A DNA stretch of 60,742 nucleotides, from the IMG/VR virus record IMGVR_UViG_3300047157_000094, positions 1 through 60,742 of that record; one strand, given 5' to 3'. The position numbers were made by a program, and so were the translations under genes. The notes under the pieces are model-generated. The model was given only the letters and a program-made list of their open reading frames with translations, was not told the DNA's origin and did not search any database. Below, piece by piece: positions 37,258-44,213 of this stretch. How positions within the stretch are numbered: position 1 is the stretch's first letter; the number at the start of each line of letters is the position of its first letter. The DNA comes from a virus.

Positions 37258-37570
37258 TGTCAATAGCCTGTATTCTTTTTTGTTTATATGGATTGCCATA
37301 ATAATCGGTGTGAGTTTTTACAACTACATTGATTGGAGTTTCAAGGCACTCGGTTCTAGGGTGTAGTCTAATCTGTTCTTCCCAATGTTCATGCATAAAG
37401 TCGGTGTAACAACCTTGACTACAAAAGTGTGACCAGACATTCCTTGCGTTCCATGATGTTTGTTTTATCTTTCTAGTCCTCAATACCTTAGAACCTTGGA
37501 CACCTCTTATTCTGTCCTGTGTGTGATTAGTATGGCACTTAGTACCATGACACCAAACATATTCGCTCAT
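37250..37570 (-). CDS. Cys/His-rich probable zinc-binding protein (106 aa)
   Basis: Complete 106-aa ORF. Potential ligands are WCHGTKCHTNH near the N-terminus and HFCSQGCYTDFMHEHWEEQI in the middle, so one or two zinc sites are likely. The central CSQGC resembles the MYM/TRASH-type Cys pair followed by helix FMHEHWEEQI. The basic linker between the two blocks could touch nucleic acid. Role unknown. Confidence 0.65.
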   Translation of the reverse strand: MSEYVWCHGTKCHTNHTQDRIRGVQGSKVLRTRKIKQTSWNARNVWSHFCSQGCYTDFMHEHWEEQIRLHPRTECLETPINVVVKTHTDYYGNPYKQKRIQAIDNA

Positions 37571-37722
37571 TTTTTTACCCTCAACATTGCGTCAATGAAC
37601 CTTTGGTTCTCAGCCATTTTTCTGTCTATCTCTCTTTCTTTCATTTCTGCATATAAGAATAGTCCAAAACCAAAAACAATTAAAACTAATCCAATATATA
37701 AAACTATATTCCAATCAATCAT
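37567..37722 (-). CDS. Small single-pass membrane protein (51 aa)
   Basis: The ATG at 37722 overlaps the previous stop and the TGA overlaps the next ATG. MIDWNIVLYIGLVLIVFGFG gives one strong transmembrane segment, followed by a charged helix. Role unknown. Confidence 0.55.
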   Translation of the reverse strand: MIDWNIVLYIGLVLIVFGFGLFLYAEMKEREIDRKMAENQRFIDAMLRVKK

Positions 37723-37913
37723 TAGTACCTCACTTTCCAACTGCCTTTAGCAGTTCTATAATTGTCTGCGTCCATGTCAAAGTATGTCATTAATTTTGCA
37801 CCTTGTTTGCTAGTCCAAAATCTGCACTTGTCAGTCCACTTTGCATTTCTTGTTATGTGTTTTTTATCTTTGTTAGAATAATAAGTTATTCTAAATTGTG
37901 TGTTGTTTTCCAT
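37722..37913 (-). CDS. Small hypothetical protein (63 aa)
   Basis: The start is set at the ATG at 37913, placed just after the promoter/hairpin at 37935-37967, rather than at an in-frame upstream ATG that would lie inside that hairpin. The product starts MENNTQFRITYYSNKDKKHI and contains TDKCRFWTSKQGAKLMTYFD. The beta-rich pattern with RFWTSK..G...TYFD.D is familiar from small marine phage proteins. Function unknown. Confidence 0.6.
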   Translation of the reverse strand: MENNTQFRITYYSNKDKKHITRNAKWTDKCRFWTSKQGAKLMTYFDMDADNYRTAKGSWKVRY

Positions 37914-37938
37914 AATGTATTTCTCTCTTTCTGTACCT

Positions 37939-37967
37939 ATCCTATCATTGATAGGATAGGTTGTCAA
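37939..37967 (-). promoter_or_regulatory. Early-type promoter overlapped by a CCTATCCTATC dyad
   Basis: On the minus strand TTGACA (37967-37962), 17 bases, TAGGAT (37944-37939). A 12-bp perfect hairpin ACCTATCCTATC/GATAGGATAGGT (37935-37961) covers the spacer and -10, as an operator would. Confidence 0.55.
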
Positions 37968-37970
37968 ATG

Positions 37971-38921
37971 TTAATTTATACTTTGTTGTTCTCGCAATAG
38001 TTGTTTGGCTATTGCTATTTTTTCCTCTCTAGTTTGTTCAACTTCATCAGTTAATAAATCAGCTAGATTAGTCGGACTATAAATAGATAATGCCATTGAA
38101 CTACTTTCATTCAATACACTTTCATTTAATACAACACCTAATTTATCAGCTAACTCTTTTGCTTGGTCAAAGTATCTATAAGACTTTAAACCCATTCGTA
38201 GTTTTTCCATTTTCTTTTCAACATTGGCAAATAGATTTTTATGTGCCATGATTACATTTTCCTGTGCTGACTTAAATTTATTAAACCACTCGTAGTCTTT
38301 AGTTTGGAATTGTCTACTATGACAATATGATGTTCCAATAACCCAAAGTTTAAAGTCATTTTCCCATTCATCTTTGTGATACATTTTATTACCACTCTCA
38401 TCATTACGACCACCAAAACCTAAATGATTTCTTACATTAGTTTCAGCTTTGTAATAAGTTGGATTTTTGTCTTTACCACTATGGTCTACTCTAACATCAT
38501 AATCTGCGTCAAGTCCTTTTGCATTTAACTCATCACGATAATAAGAAGTTAGAAAATCACAATCAGCTTGAAACTGAATTTGCACTTCATCATAGACTTC
38601 TTTTGGATTACCATTATAATCTTTGTCCATACGAGGTGTATCAGATTGAACATAGAAACAATTATCATGGTGTAAGTCCCCACCACTACTATCATACTTT
38701 CCTATCATTCTTCTAATTGTATCTACATCTTCCTGTGGTTGATGAAATCTAACAAGGTCATTCATTTTAACTTTTGCCTGTTCTCTCATTAGATTGTAGT
38801 TTGTTATTGCATCAGTATGTTGTTTCTTGTATTTTGAATTATCTTCAAAATGACTTTGAAATACATCTGCAATAACTTTTCTCTTATCTGCATTAAGAGT
38901 TTGTCTTTTTTCTTTAGTCAT
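37971..38921 (-). CDS. Unknown conserved phage protein (316 aa)
   Basis: The start at 38921 (MTKEKRQTLNADKRKVIADV) is preferred because GAAAGAGGAAAT lies just before it; a longer in-frame start exists at 38948. The protein is Lys/Asp/Tyr-rich, with DNYNLMREQAKVKM-type helices at the N-terminus, a Tyr- and His-rich middle (YYKAETNVRNHLGFGGRNDE) and a helical C-terminus. No enzymatic motif was recognised. It is the first gene left of the regulatory region at 39.0 kb and may be expressed early. Confidence 0.7.
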   Translation of the reverse strand: MTKEKRQTLNADKRKVIADVFQSHFEDNSKYKKQHTDAITNYNLMREQAKVKMNDLVRFHQPQEDVDTIRRMIGKYDSSGGDLHHDNCFYVQSDTPRMDKDYNGNPKEVYDEVQIQFQADCDFLTSYYRDELNAKGLDADYDVRVDHSGKDKNPTYYKAETNVRNHLGFGGRNDESGNKMYHKDEWENDFKLWVIGTSYCHSRQFQTKDYEWFNKFKSAQENVIMAHKNLFANVEKKMEKLRMGLKSYRYFDQAKELADKLGVVLNESVLNESSSMALSIYSPTNLADLLTDEVEQTREEKIAIAKQLLREQQSIN

Positions 38922-38954
38922 ATTTCCTCTTTCTGTTTTATTTTGCATAAATGT

Positions 38955-38983
38955 TTTTTAACACTTGACAATAGGATTGTCAA
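38955..38983 (-). promoter_or_regulatory. Early-type promoter with CTTGACAAT dyad
   Basis: On the minus strand TTGACA (38983-38978), 17 bases, TAAAAA (38960-38955). The -35 is one arm of a 9-bp perfect inverted repeat CTTGACAAT-AGG-ATTGTCAAG (38964-38984). Confidence 0.5.
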
Positions 38984-39000
38984 GTATTATATTGGATTTA

Positions 39001-39273
39001 AGATTTAACTAATCTTACCTACGCCCTTTTGCTAGTTTACGGCGTTATAAACTCAAACTAGCGGGACAACCTCGGGTTGCATCACACCGCCACTAGTTGG
39101 CCGTCTTTGTAATCCAGAGGACTGATCCCTGGTCCTAGTGATTCGTTTTGCTAGCGTTGAGCGTATTTTGTGTAATGCATTTCACATAGACGCTAGGACC
39201 TGGGATCAGTCTATTAGTGCGGGGAAGACTCGAGAAGCCCTCGTGTGAAGAGACTGGTCCTAAGAAAGAAATT
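39001..39273. promoter_or_regulatory. Intergenic control region between divergent gene blocks
   Basis: No convincing gene. It contains a long imperfect inverted repeat: 39119-39138 (GGACTGATCCCTGGTCCTAG) and 39193-39212 match at 18 of 20 positions, separated by 54 bases. Inside the loop GCTAGCGT (39150-39157) could instead pair with ACGCTAG at 39190-39196, so two structures compete. Further left CTAGTTT/AAACTAG repeats surround GGCGTTATAAACTC. It might be an attenuator for the plus-strand genes or part of a replication origin. Confidence 0.5.
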
Positions 39274-39486
39274 ATGACTAGAAAAATTTATGAGACAAAC
39301 GCCAACCATGGTCCGGAGTACAACAAAATTTTAATTAACCACTGGCGCTGGCTGGAGGATCAGGGCCCAAGCTACAAGCACCAGGCCGCAAGCTGCAAGC
39401 TTCAAGCAGCAAGCTTGACAAGACGTCTTTATGGTGTTATAGGAGAATCAAGGAGAAAGAAATTATGCAAACAAAAGACGCTTTAA
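39274..39486 (+). CDS. Small protein containing the 7-bp repeat array
   Basis: The ATG at 39274 follows AAGAAAGAAATT and is preferred to 39217. The product starts MTRKIYETNANHGPEYNKIL and NHWRWLEDQG. It then translates the CAAGCNN array as a seven-residue repeat (SYKHQAA, SCKLQAA) and ends basic. The end overlaps the start of the GP88 gene. Base composition is higher in G+C than in the rest of the window. Function unknown. Confidence 0.5.
   Translation: MTRKIYETNANHGPEYNKILINHWRWLEDQGPSYKHQAASCKLQAASLTRRLYGVIGESRRKKLCKQKTL
39368..39416. repeat. Heptamer repeat array A, seven CAAGCNN units
   Basis: Seven consecutive 7-bp units with the pattern CAAGCNN (one unit is CAGGCCG). It lies just upstream of the GP88 gene. 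A second, longer array lies just downstream of it. Confidence 0.85.
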
Positions 39487-40067
39487 AAATTATCGGAGGC
39501 AGCCTAAGCAAACCGTCAAAGATGCCGGGCTGGTCAATAGGTTTACCTGCGAAGGAATGCAAGACTGGCGGCAAGCTACAGAAGGTCCCAGGCAGCGTAT
39601 GCTTTGACTGTTACGCGCTCAAAGGTTGTTATGTTTTTAAGGTTGTGCAGAATGCACAGTATCGAAGGCTGGCAGCCATCAAGAGCCCGGACTGGGTCCA
39701 GGCAATGGCTCACCTAATCAACAGCAAAAAGCCTGATGTGTTCCGCTGGCATGACAGCGGCGACGTCCAGGATTTAGATCACTTACAAAAAATTTATAAG
39801 GTTTGCCAGCTCACACCTGGCAAAAGGCACTGGATGCCTACCCGTGAAGCATGGATAAAGGACCACCTGACAGACAAGCCCAACAATTTAGTCATACGAT
39901 TTAGCGCGCCCATGGTGAACCAGCGGGCGCCTGATTCGTGGTCTCACTCTTCGGAGGTTGTTGACTCTGGCGCGACGTGTCCAGCTGCAAAACAAAACAA
40001 TGAATGCAGAGACTGTCGACAATGCTGGGACGCCACAATTAAAACAGTTTCTTATGGTAAACACTAA
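39465..40067 (+). CDS. GP88-family protein
   Basis: Complete 200-aa ORF with AAGGAG before the ATG. MPGWSIGLPAKECKTGGKLQ and VCFDCYALKGCYVF, then FRWHDSGDVQDLDHL and the Cys-rich end CPAAKQNNECRDCRQCWD, match the phage gene-product-88 family (named after mycobacteriophage L5 gp88). Cysteines of the form C-x2-C and C-x6-C-x2-C-x2-C suggest iron-sulphur or zinc binding. Biological role in phages is not established. Composition is more G+C-rich than neighbours, the strand is opposite to most genes, and repeat arrays flank it, all suggesting a mobile unit. Confidence 0.85.
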   Translation: MQTKDALKIIGGSLSKPSKMPGWSIGLPAKECKTGGKLQKVPGSVCFDCYALKGCYVFKVVQNAQYRRLAAIKSPDWVQAMAHLINSKKPDVFRWHDSGDVQDLDHLQKIYKVCQLTPGKRHWMPTREAWIKDHLTDKPNNLVIRFSAPMVNQRAPDSWSHSSEVVDSGATCPAAKQNNECRDCRQCWDATIKTVSYGKH

Positions 40068-40157
40068 AACAGAATTCCCGCGTGGAATAAATTCGGATCA
40101 GGTCATTAGCAAAGAACCGGCGACGGCTGGGAATCAGCGTGCACCTGGTCCGGGCCT

Positions 40158-40270
40158 CAAGCTTCAAGCACCAAGCGTCAAGCTTTCGAACCAACCTGGT
40201 CAAGCATCAAGCAACAAGCGGTAAAGCCACAAGCACAGGGGTCAAGCGTCAAGCCACAAGCAGCAAGCTC
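40158..40270. repeat. Heptamer repeat array B, at least eleven CAAGCNN units
   Basis: Units at 40158-40185 (four), 40201-40221 (three), 40230-40236 and 40243-40270 (four), with short interruptions. The CAAGC core is kept and the last two bases vary. It overlaps the 3' end of the VRR-NUC gene on the other strand. Confidence 0.85.
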
Positions 40271-40567
40271 AGTGATCCGTGTACCACGGTACAAGAATAC
40301 TGAAGAAGTATTCTTGGGTAAAGGACCAAGGGCCTTTACCATGATAAATGTATTCTTTGGATGACGTTTATGGAATGCTATTTGGTGTGGTGAGAATCTA
40401 ATTTTTTTACTCTTCGTTACCTTGAGTTCTACAGTGCAAAAGTGCCCAGAAGTATTGCAGACCAATAGATCAGGAGTACCAAGTAAGCTGGAATTCTCCA
40501 GTCGAATAAGCGAAAACTCTTTAAAATTTCTTTTGATTTGTTGATAAAATTTTGCCTCTGGACCCAT
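40178..40567 (-). CDS. VRR-NUC nuclease with repeat-encoded C-terminus
   Basis: A 129-aa protein. Residues 1-90 are a VRR-NUC (PD-(D/E)XK) domain: MGPEAKFYQQIKRNFK, GTPDLLVCNTSG (P-D), TVELKVTKSKK (E-x-K) and FSPHQIAFH. These give the metal-binding D...ExK signature. The last 30 residues (ITELAACGLTLDPCACGFTA onward) come from the heptamer repeats read backwards and resemble no domain, so the gene was probably extended when the array formed or inserted. Possible roles are flap or recombination intermediate cutting. Confidence 0.78.
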   Translation of the reverse strand: MGPEAKFYQQIKRNFKEFSLIRLENSSLLGTPDLLVCNTSGHFCTVELKVTKSKKIRFSPHQIAFHKRHPKNTFIMVKALGPLPKNTSSVFLYRGTRITELAACGLTLDPCACGFTACCLMLDQVGSKA

Positions 40568-40595
40568 GTCATTATCGAGGTAATTACCCCGCGCA

Positions 40596-40862
40596 TTATG
40601 CGCCTGGAGTACGTAGTTTATCCGGTAAAACTATGCTCGATACTTCTCCTGTTTTCATTACAAGACGGTGTGAATGATGATTTTTATGTAAACCAAATAT
40701 AGTCTGACTGTTTTCGTGTACTTCCATTTTTTTTATTTCTCTTAATTGACCATTTACTTCAACATAGATAACCGCATCGCTAATCGCATTACCCTGACCT
40801 GATGCAGATTTATCTCTAGCTGTAAAAGATTCTAAGAATTGTTGTAAGTCTCTTACTCTCAT
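40596..40862 (-). CDS. Small hypothetical protein (88 aa)
   Basis: Complete 88-aa ORF coupled to the upstream coiled-coil gene. It starts MRVRDLQQFLESFTARDKSA and contains DAVIYVEVNGQLREIKKMEV, a short beta-hairpin followed by a His-rich HKNHHSHRLVM. Similar small proteins occur in marine phages. Function unknown. Confidence 0.6.
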   Translation of the reverse strand: MRVRDLQQFLESFTARDKSASGQGNAISDAVIYVEVNGQLREIKKMEVHENSQTIFGLHKNHHSHRLVMKTGEVSSIVLPDKLRTPGA

Positions 40863-41116
40863 TTTTTGTTCTCCGCAACAAGTCTTTCTATTTCTTTTTC
40901 TAATTCTGCAATTATTCTCACTTGATCAATTAACTTAGCACTTAATTCTTCTATAACTTTTTTGTAACCAATTGCTAAATTTTCTGTTTTAATCCATTCA
41001 GACTCTTTTTGTTTATACTCCCAAATTTCTTTCTTGTGTTGTTCTATCATAAAAGTTAAATCTAACGAACTTCTATCTTCTTTAGGGTCTACCTTGCTTT
41101 CGTTTTCGTGACTCAT
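40859..41116 (-). CDS. Coiled-coil protein (85 aa)
   Basis: The start at 41116 (MSHENESKVDPKEDRSSLDL) has GGAGAAGAT before it. The longer in-frame start at 41164 would leave almost no leader after the promoter at 41173-41201. The remainder is a continuous charged coiled coil (IGYKKVIEELSAKLIDQVRI). Unknown role. Confidence 0.62.
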   Translation of the reverse strand: MSHENESKVDPKEDRSSLDLTFMIEQHKKEIWEYKQKESEWIKTENLAIGYKKVIEELSAKLIDQVRIIAELEKEIERLVAENKK

Positions 41117-41167
41117 ATCTTCTCCATGTTCTTTCAAATGTGTATATGTACGCTTATCTTTCATACC

Positions 41168-41201
41168 TTGACTTTATAGGAGAGTTACCTTAAATTGTCA
41201 A
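41168..41201. promoter_or_regulatory. Overlapping divergent promoters at the terS start
   Basis: Minus strand: TTGACA (41201-41196), 17 bases, TATAAA (41178-41173), close to consensus. Plus strand: TTGACT (41168-41173), 16 bases, TTAAAT (41190-41195). The plus transcript would start at about 41202, so terS (ATG at 41203) would be leaderless; no ribosome site is visible. Confidence 0.65.
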
Positions 41202-41202
41202 C

Positions 41203-41727
41203 ATGGGAGTACCTAAAAGATTAACAGAAATGCAAAAAAGATTTGCTGAATATTTAATATTTGGTGGACCTGACGGACCTGTATCTAAATCTGAAGCAGC
41301 AGAGCTAGCAGGATACTCACCCAAACGATCACGTGTTGAAGGTAGTGAGCTTACTAATCCAAGACTATCACCACTGGTAGTACAATACATAGGTAAACTA
41401 CAGGACGAACGATTACAAAAACATGAAGTTAGTTATGCAAAACACATAGCTGAATTAGATAGAATTAAACAAGCGGCTTTGAAGAAAGGTAGTTTCTCGT
41501 CTGCTGTAAACGCTGAAGTAAGTAGAGGTAAAGCAGCAGGGCTATACATAGACCGCAAAATAATAAAAACTGGGAAATTAGAAGACATGTCAGAACAGGA
41601 ACTAGAAGCAAAAATGAAACAAATTTTAGACGACTACGCACCTCTTTTAAATGTGACACCTAATGAATCCGAGTTATCTTCTTCACACAAGAAGTTGGAA
41701 AAACCGATCTCTCCGAAAAATGAATAG
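41203..41727 (+). CDS. terS: Terminase small subunit
   Basis: Complete 174-aa ORF. The N-terminal helix-turn-helix (LTEMQKRFAEYLIFGGPDGP then SKSEAAELAGYSPKRSRVEG, SELTNPRLSPLVVQYIGKLQ) is the Terminase_2-type DNA-recognition domain. A long helix follows, with IKQAALKKGSFSSAVNAEVS and KAAGLYIDRKIIKTGKLEDM, and a low-complexity tail. It recognises the packaging site and recruits the large subunit. It is on the plus strand, 4.5 kb from terL. Its 3' end overlaps the convergent gene at 41660-41977 by 68 bases. Confidence 0.85.
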   Translation: MGVPKRLTEMQKRFAEYLIFGGPDGPVSKSEAAELAGYSPKRSRVEGSELTNPRLSPLVVQYIGKLQDERLQKHEVSYAKHIAELDRIKQAALKKGSFSSAVNAEVSRGKAAGLYIDRKIIKTGKLEDMSEQELEAKMKQILDDYAPLLNVTPNESELSSSHKKLEKPISPKNE

Positions 41728-41977
41728 AGCCATCAGCTTCTACATCGTACCCAGCAAAGATTCTTACAGTCTCATCATCTTTACTAAATAACCAACCTTC
41801 ACTTACAGGTGTAGCTAGTTTCATATTTTTAAACTCAACCTCTGAACCCCAGCCGCCCTCAGTTATGATATCAATCCAATCGATCCGTACACGTTTATAC
41901 GGAAACACAACAGACTCTTTGACAGTCTTTGGTTTAGTGTAGCTGTTTATTCTTCTCGATTTTTTCTTGGATTTCAT
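41660..41977 (-). CDS. Conserved small phage protein (105 aa)
   Basis: Complete 105-aa ORF with a basic N-terminus (MKSKKKSRRINSYTKPKTVK) and a beta-rich domain: YKRVRIDWIDIITEGGWGSE, SEGWLFSKDDETVRIFAGYD and RSVFPTSCVKKI. I recognise this YKRVRI.W.DI, GWLFSKD and VFP.SCV pattern from marine phage proteins; its function is not known. It is convergent with terS and overlaps its 3' end. Confidence 0.72.
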   Translation of the reverse strand: MKSKKKSRRINSYTKPKTVKESVVFPYKRVRIDWIDIITEGGWGSEVEFKNMKLATPVSEGWLFSKDDETVRIFAGYDVEADGSIHFSERSVFPTSCVKKITRIH

Positions 41978-42258
41978 TTCTGTATATGTATCTAAAAAAA
42001 ATCAGTTTTACCAGATTTTTGTATCGCGCGCGCATAGGCAATCTGTAATATTTTGTAAGGTGACACTATTTTCTGTCACATGACACTTTTTAAAACCATA
42101 ATTTGGCAGACATTAGCTATATATACCAACACTTTTAATCAAAGTGACAGATTAGACACTTTTTCTAGAGTAGTTTTTATTTTTTTTTTTATTTTTTTTA
42201 CCATACATATACACTGGAGTTTTGGTGTGATATATTTACCACAATTGTGGCATAATTA
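41978..42258. promoter_or_regulatory. A/T-rich intergenic region with dyads (origin candidate)
   Basis: About 280 bases without a gene. It contains a GCGCGCGC tract (near 42027), the dyad GTGACA-N8-TGTCAC (42060-42079), further GTGACA copies near 42140, a T-rich tract of about 20 bases (42179-42199), and part of a nested palindrome at its right edge. This mix of protein-binding-like dyads beside an easily melted tract is what a replication origin or a strong control region would look like. Confidence 0.4.
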
Positions 42259-42263
42259 TCACA
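42226..42263. repeat. Nested palindrome TGTGATA..CCACAATTGTGG..TATCACA
   Basis: A perfect 12-bp palindrome (42239-42250) and 7-bp outer arms (42226-42232 and 42257-42263) share exactly the same centre. It overlaps the 3' end of the gene at 42259-42486. Good candidate for a dimeric or tetrameric regulator site. Confidence 0.7.
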
Positions 42264-42486
42264 ATATATTTTTATCTGCCTCTTTTTTGCCATAATGCAG
42301 ACTCATTACTGCCAATTTGTCGTGAGCTTCTGCCATTTTCAGTAACAATTTGTCAACTTCGCCTGTAATATCTGGGTGTTCAGGTATGATTAACTCTTGA
42401 TCGCTATAGCATTTTATCTTGTATTTAGCGTCTTCTATGTCAGCTTCATATCTCTTCTTTAGAACGTTTCTAAGTTTGTCATTCAT
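42259..42486 (-). CDS. Small coiled-coil protein (75 aa)
   Basis: Complete ORF, ATG overlapping the previous TGA (ATGA). The product MNDKLRNVLKKRYEADIEDA is helical throughout with KLLLKMAEAHDKLAVMSLHY. No family recognised. Confidence 0.6.
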   Translation of the reverse strand: MNDKLRNVLKKRYEADIEDAKYKIKCYSDQELIIPEHPDITGEVDKLLLKMAEAHDKLAVMSLHYGKKEADKNIL

Positions 42487-42593
42487 AATTTCTCCTTTTT
42501 CATTATAATTTTACCATCTCCATCAATGTACATAGTATACATTTGTTTACCATCAAAGTAATATCCATGCAATTCTAGTTTTTTACGCGCCAT
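42483..42593 (-). CDS. Very small protein (36 aa)
   Basis: The ATG at 42593 overlaps the end of the nuclease gene and the TGA overlaps the next ATG. The product starts MARKKLELHGYYFDGKQMYT, then MYIDGDGKIIMKKEK, a beta-rich mini-protein. The overlaps on both sides and the internal AAGGAG for the next gene support it. Confidence 0.5.
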   Translation of the reverse strand: MARKKLELHGYYFDGKQMYTMYIDGDGKIIMKKEKL

Positions 42594-43368
42594 TAAAAAA
42601 ATCCTCCGGGTTTAGGTTAACTTTAGCTCTTTCTTTCTCATCATGTATTAATTCATTATACATGTTGATTCGTTTTAGTGCCTTGTGTTTCCAGGCTCGA
42701 AGGTCAGCGCCTTCTGTTTTGAATTCTTGATAATATAAGTCAGGCGTGCAGACCATGATAACTCCTTGCTCAATCTTGCTACCGTAGACGTAGTCGTGTG
42801 CCATGGCGTACATGGCAATCTGCAGATAATAATCTTCGATCCATTCTTCCCTCTTCGGACGATTACTTTGTTTGAAGTCAACAATAGTTTCTTTGCCATT
42901 ATGCATGCAAACCAAATCTGTTGAGCCCGCATATAAACCCGGGTAGTGTAACATAACTTCAGAGCCATAATACTCTTCCACTGGCGCAAGACCAATCTCA
43001 ATAATTTTGTCGGCCATGGGACGCGCCTCTTGTCCGATCTTTGTAAGATCAACACAGCCAGTGCCGAGAACATAGTGCTCGAGGAATTTGTGCATACAGG
43101 TACCCCGTGCACTAGATACATTCTTGATTCGCTCTGCTTCTTCTTCTCCAACTTTGGCCTTCCAGTCTTTTAGAAATTGTTTATTTTTGGTGGCTCCTAA
43201 TATCGTAGTCACAGACGGAAGTCTAGAATTATCTATGTCATAAACCCTGGTCCCTGTTCCGGGGTCCGTGAGCTGTTTTCCTCGTATATAGTTGTATTTA
43301 TTATTCTTTTTTATTCCAGATTTTTTACCAATATTATGGTATTCAGCGATATCTTCATCACTCATCAT
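42583..43368 (-). CDS. PD-(D/E)XK exonuclease (RecB/Cas4-like)
   Basis: Complete 261-aa protein. SARGTCMHKFLEHYVLG gives the GT..H motif, PGLYAGSTDLVCMHNG the G..D motif, ETIVDFKQSNRP the D-x-K motif, and YYLQIAMYAMAH the Q...Y motif of RecB-family nucleases. The fold carries all metal-site residues. In phages such enzymes process double-strand ends for recombination or degrade host DNA. It is coupled to small genes on both sides. Confidence 0.85.
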   Translation of the reverse strand: MMSDEDIAEYHNIGKKSGIKKNNKYNYIRGKQLTDPGTGTRVYDIDNSRLPSVTTILGATKNKQFLKDWKAKVGEEEAERIKNVSSARGTCMHKFLEHYVLGTGCVDLTKIGQEARPMADKIIEIGLAPVEEYYGSEVMLHYPGLYAGSTDLVCMHNGKETIVDFKQSNRPKREEWIEDYYLQIAMYAMAHDYVYGSKIEQGVIMVCTPDLYYQEFKTEGADLRAWKHKALKRINMYNELIHDEKERAKVNLNPEDFFNGA

Positions 43369-43597
43369 GGGTACGTTCCAATCTATTACGAACAGACTGT
43401 TCGTAACTCTCTCTTAATTCGTCCTGTTCTTTTTTTCTATCGTATATTTTTTTACTATCTATTACTTTAGATTTAAACTTAGGAGTCCTAACCTCTTTCG
43501 CAACAGGATTAGTTTTAAATATTCTATCAAAGTTTTCTTTATATAAGTCAGTTGAGGGTCTAGATTTACCATCATATTTAAATTTTTTATTCTTCAT
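43358..43597 (-). CDS. Small basic protein (79 aa)
   Basis: Complete ORF, MKNKKFKYDGKSRPSTDLYK, with GRSRPSTD-type start and a long charged helix (KKIYDRKKEQDELRESYEQS). Familiar type in marine phages beside the RecB-like nuclease. It overlaps that gene by 11 bases. Function unknown. Confidence 0.6.
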   Translation of the reverse strand: MKNKKFKYDGKSRPSTDLYKENFDRIFKTNPVAKEVRTPKFKSKVIDSKKIYDRKKEQDELRESYEQSVRNRLERTHDE

Positions 43598-43776
43598 AGT
43601 TTTCTTTTTAATTCCTCTAAATACTCACGGTTCTCTTGATCACGTAATATCTTTTCATGTTGTATGTTTTGTTTACGTTTTAATATTTTAACATGTTCTC
43701 TCCAGGCCCATGCATTAAGTTGACCTGCATACTTCATTATAAAATGTAATCCTTCGTATATAAATTTATCAAACAT
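43594..43776 (-). CDS. Small basic helical protein (60 aa)
   Basis: Complete ORF overlapping both neighbours. MFDKFIYEGLHFIMKYAGQL is amphipathic, followed by a Lys/Arg/Glu-rich helix (REHVKILKRKQNIQHEKILR). Possibly membrane-attached through the N-terminus. Unknown function. Confidence 0.55.
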   Translation of the reverse strand: MFDKFIYEGLHFIMKYAGQLNAWAWREHVKILKRKQNIQHEKILRDQENREYLEELKRKL

Positions 43777-44213
43777 TATTCTAAACTCATCGCTTGTTTA
43801 TATTCTTCTAACGAAACTACTTTACCATTCATCACATGTCCTGCGTAATGTTCCATGACTTGATTAATCTTTGGTAACTTTGTATGCGCCCAAGGCCAAA
43901 TCAAACAACAAACATAGTATGCATCTCTAAATGTAGCACGCCATCGGTATTGCATAAGATATTTAGTACCATCTACGCGTTTACCTTTTCTAGGTTTTTT
44001 ATTTAATGTACCAACACCTAAAACTTCATGGACCCACCTTAACACAGATTGATCTGTCATTGTAATTTCCATAGATAATCTTAAACTATTAGACCACCTA
44101 TACCCAGGTTTACCTCGATGTTTCTTTTTCTTTTCAGGTGCTCGTTTAAAATGAATACTACCTTCACCATCAAACAATCCTGCAATGTATGCTTTGTCTG
44201 TATCAGGAATCAT
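43776..44213 (-). CDS. Single-motif LAGLIDADG homing endonuclease
   Basis: A 145-aa protein with one LAGLIDADG-type motif, AYIAGLFDGEGSIHFKR, near the N-terminus, followed by the beta-sheet DNA-recognition region (RWSNSLRLSMEITMTDQSVL, RWRATFRDAYYVCCLIWPWA). One motif means it would act as a homodimer. It is free-standing; no intron or intein is apparent next to it, so it is a mobile gene placed between phage genes. Confidence 0.8.
   Translation of the reverse strand: MIPDTDKAYIAGLFDGEGSIHFKRAPEKKKKHRGKPGYRWSNSLRLSMEITMTDQSVLRWVHEVLGVGTLNKKPRKGKRVDGTKYLMQYRWRATFRDAYYVCCLIWPWAHTKLPKINQVMEHYAGHVMNGKVVSLEEYKQAMSLE

Noticed and set aside
39368-40270. CRISPR array
   Set aside because: Units are 7 bp with no unique spacers of 25-40 bp and no cas genes.
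43776-44213. Intron or intein around the LAGLIDADG gene
   Set aside because: Genes on both sides are complete and no split exons or splice-junction residues are visible.
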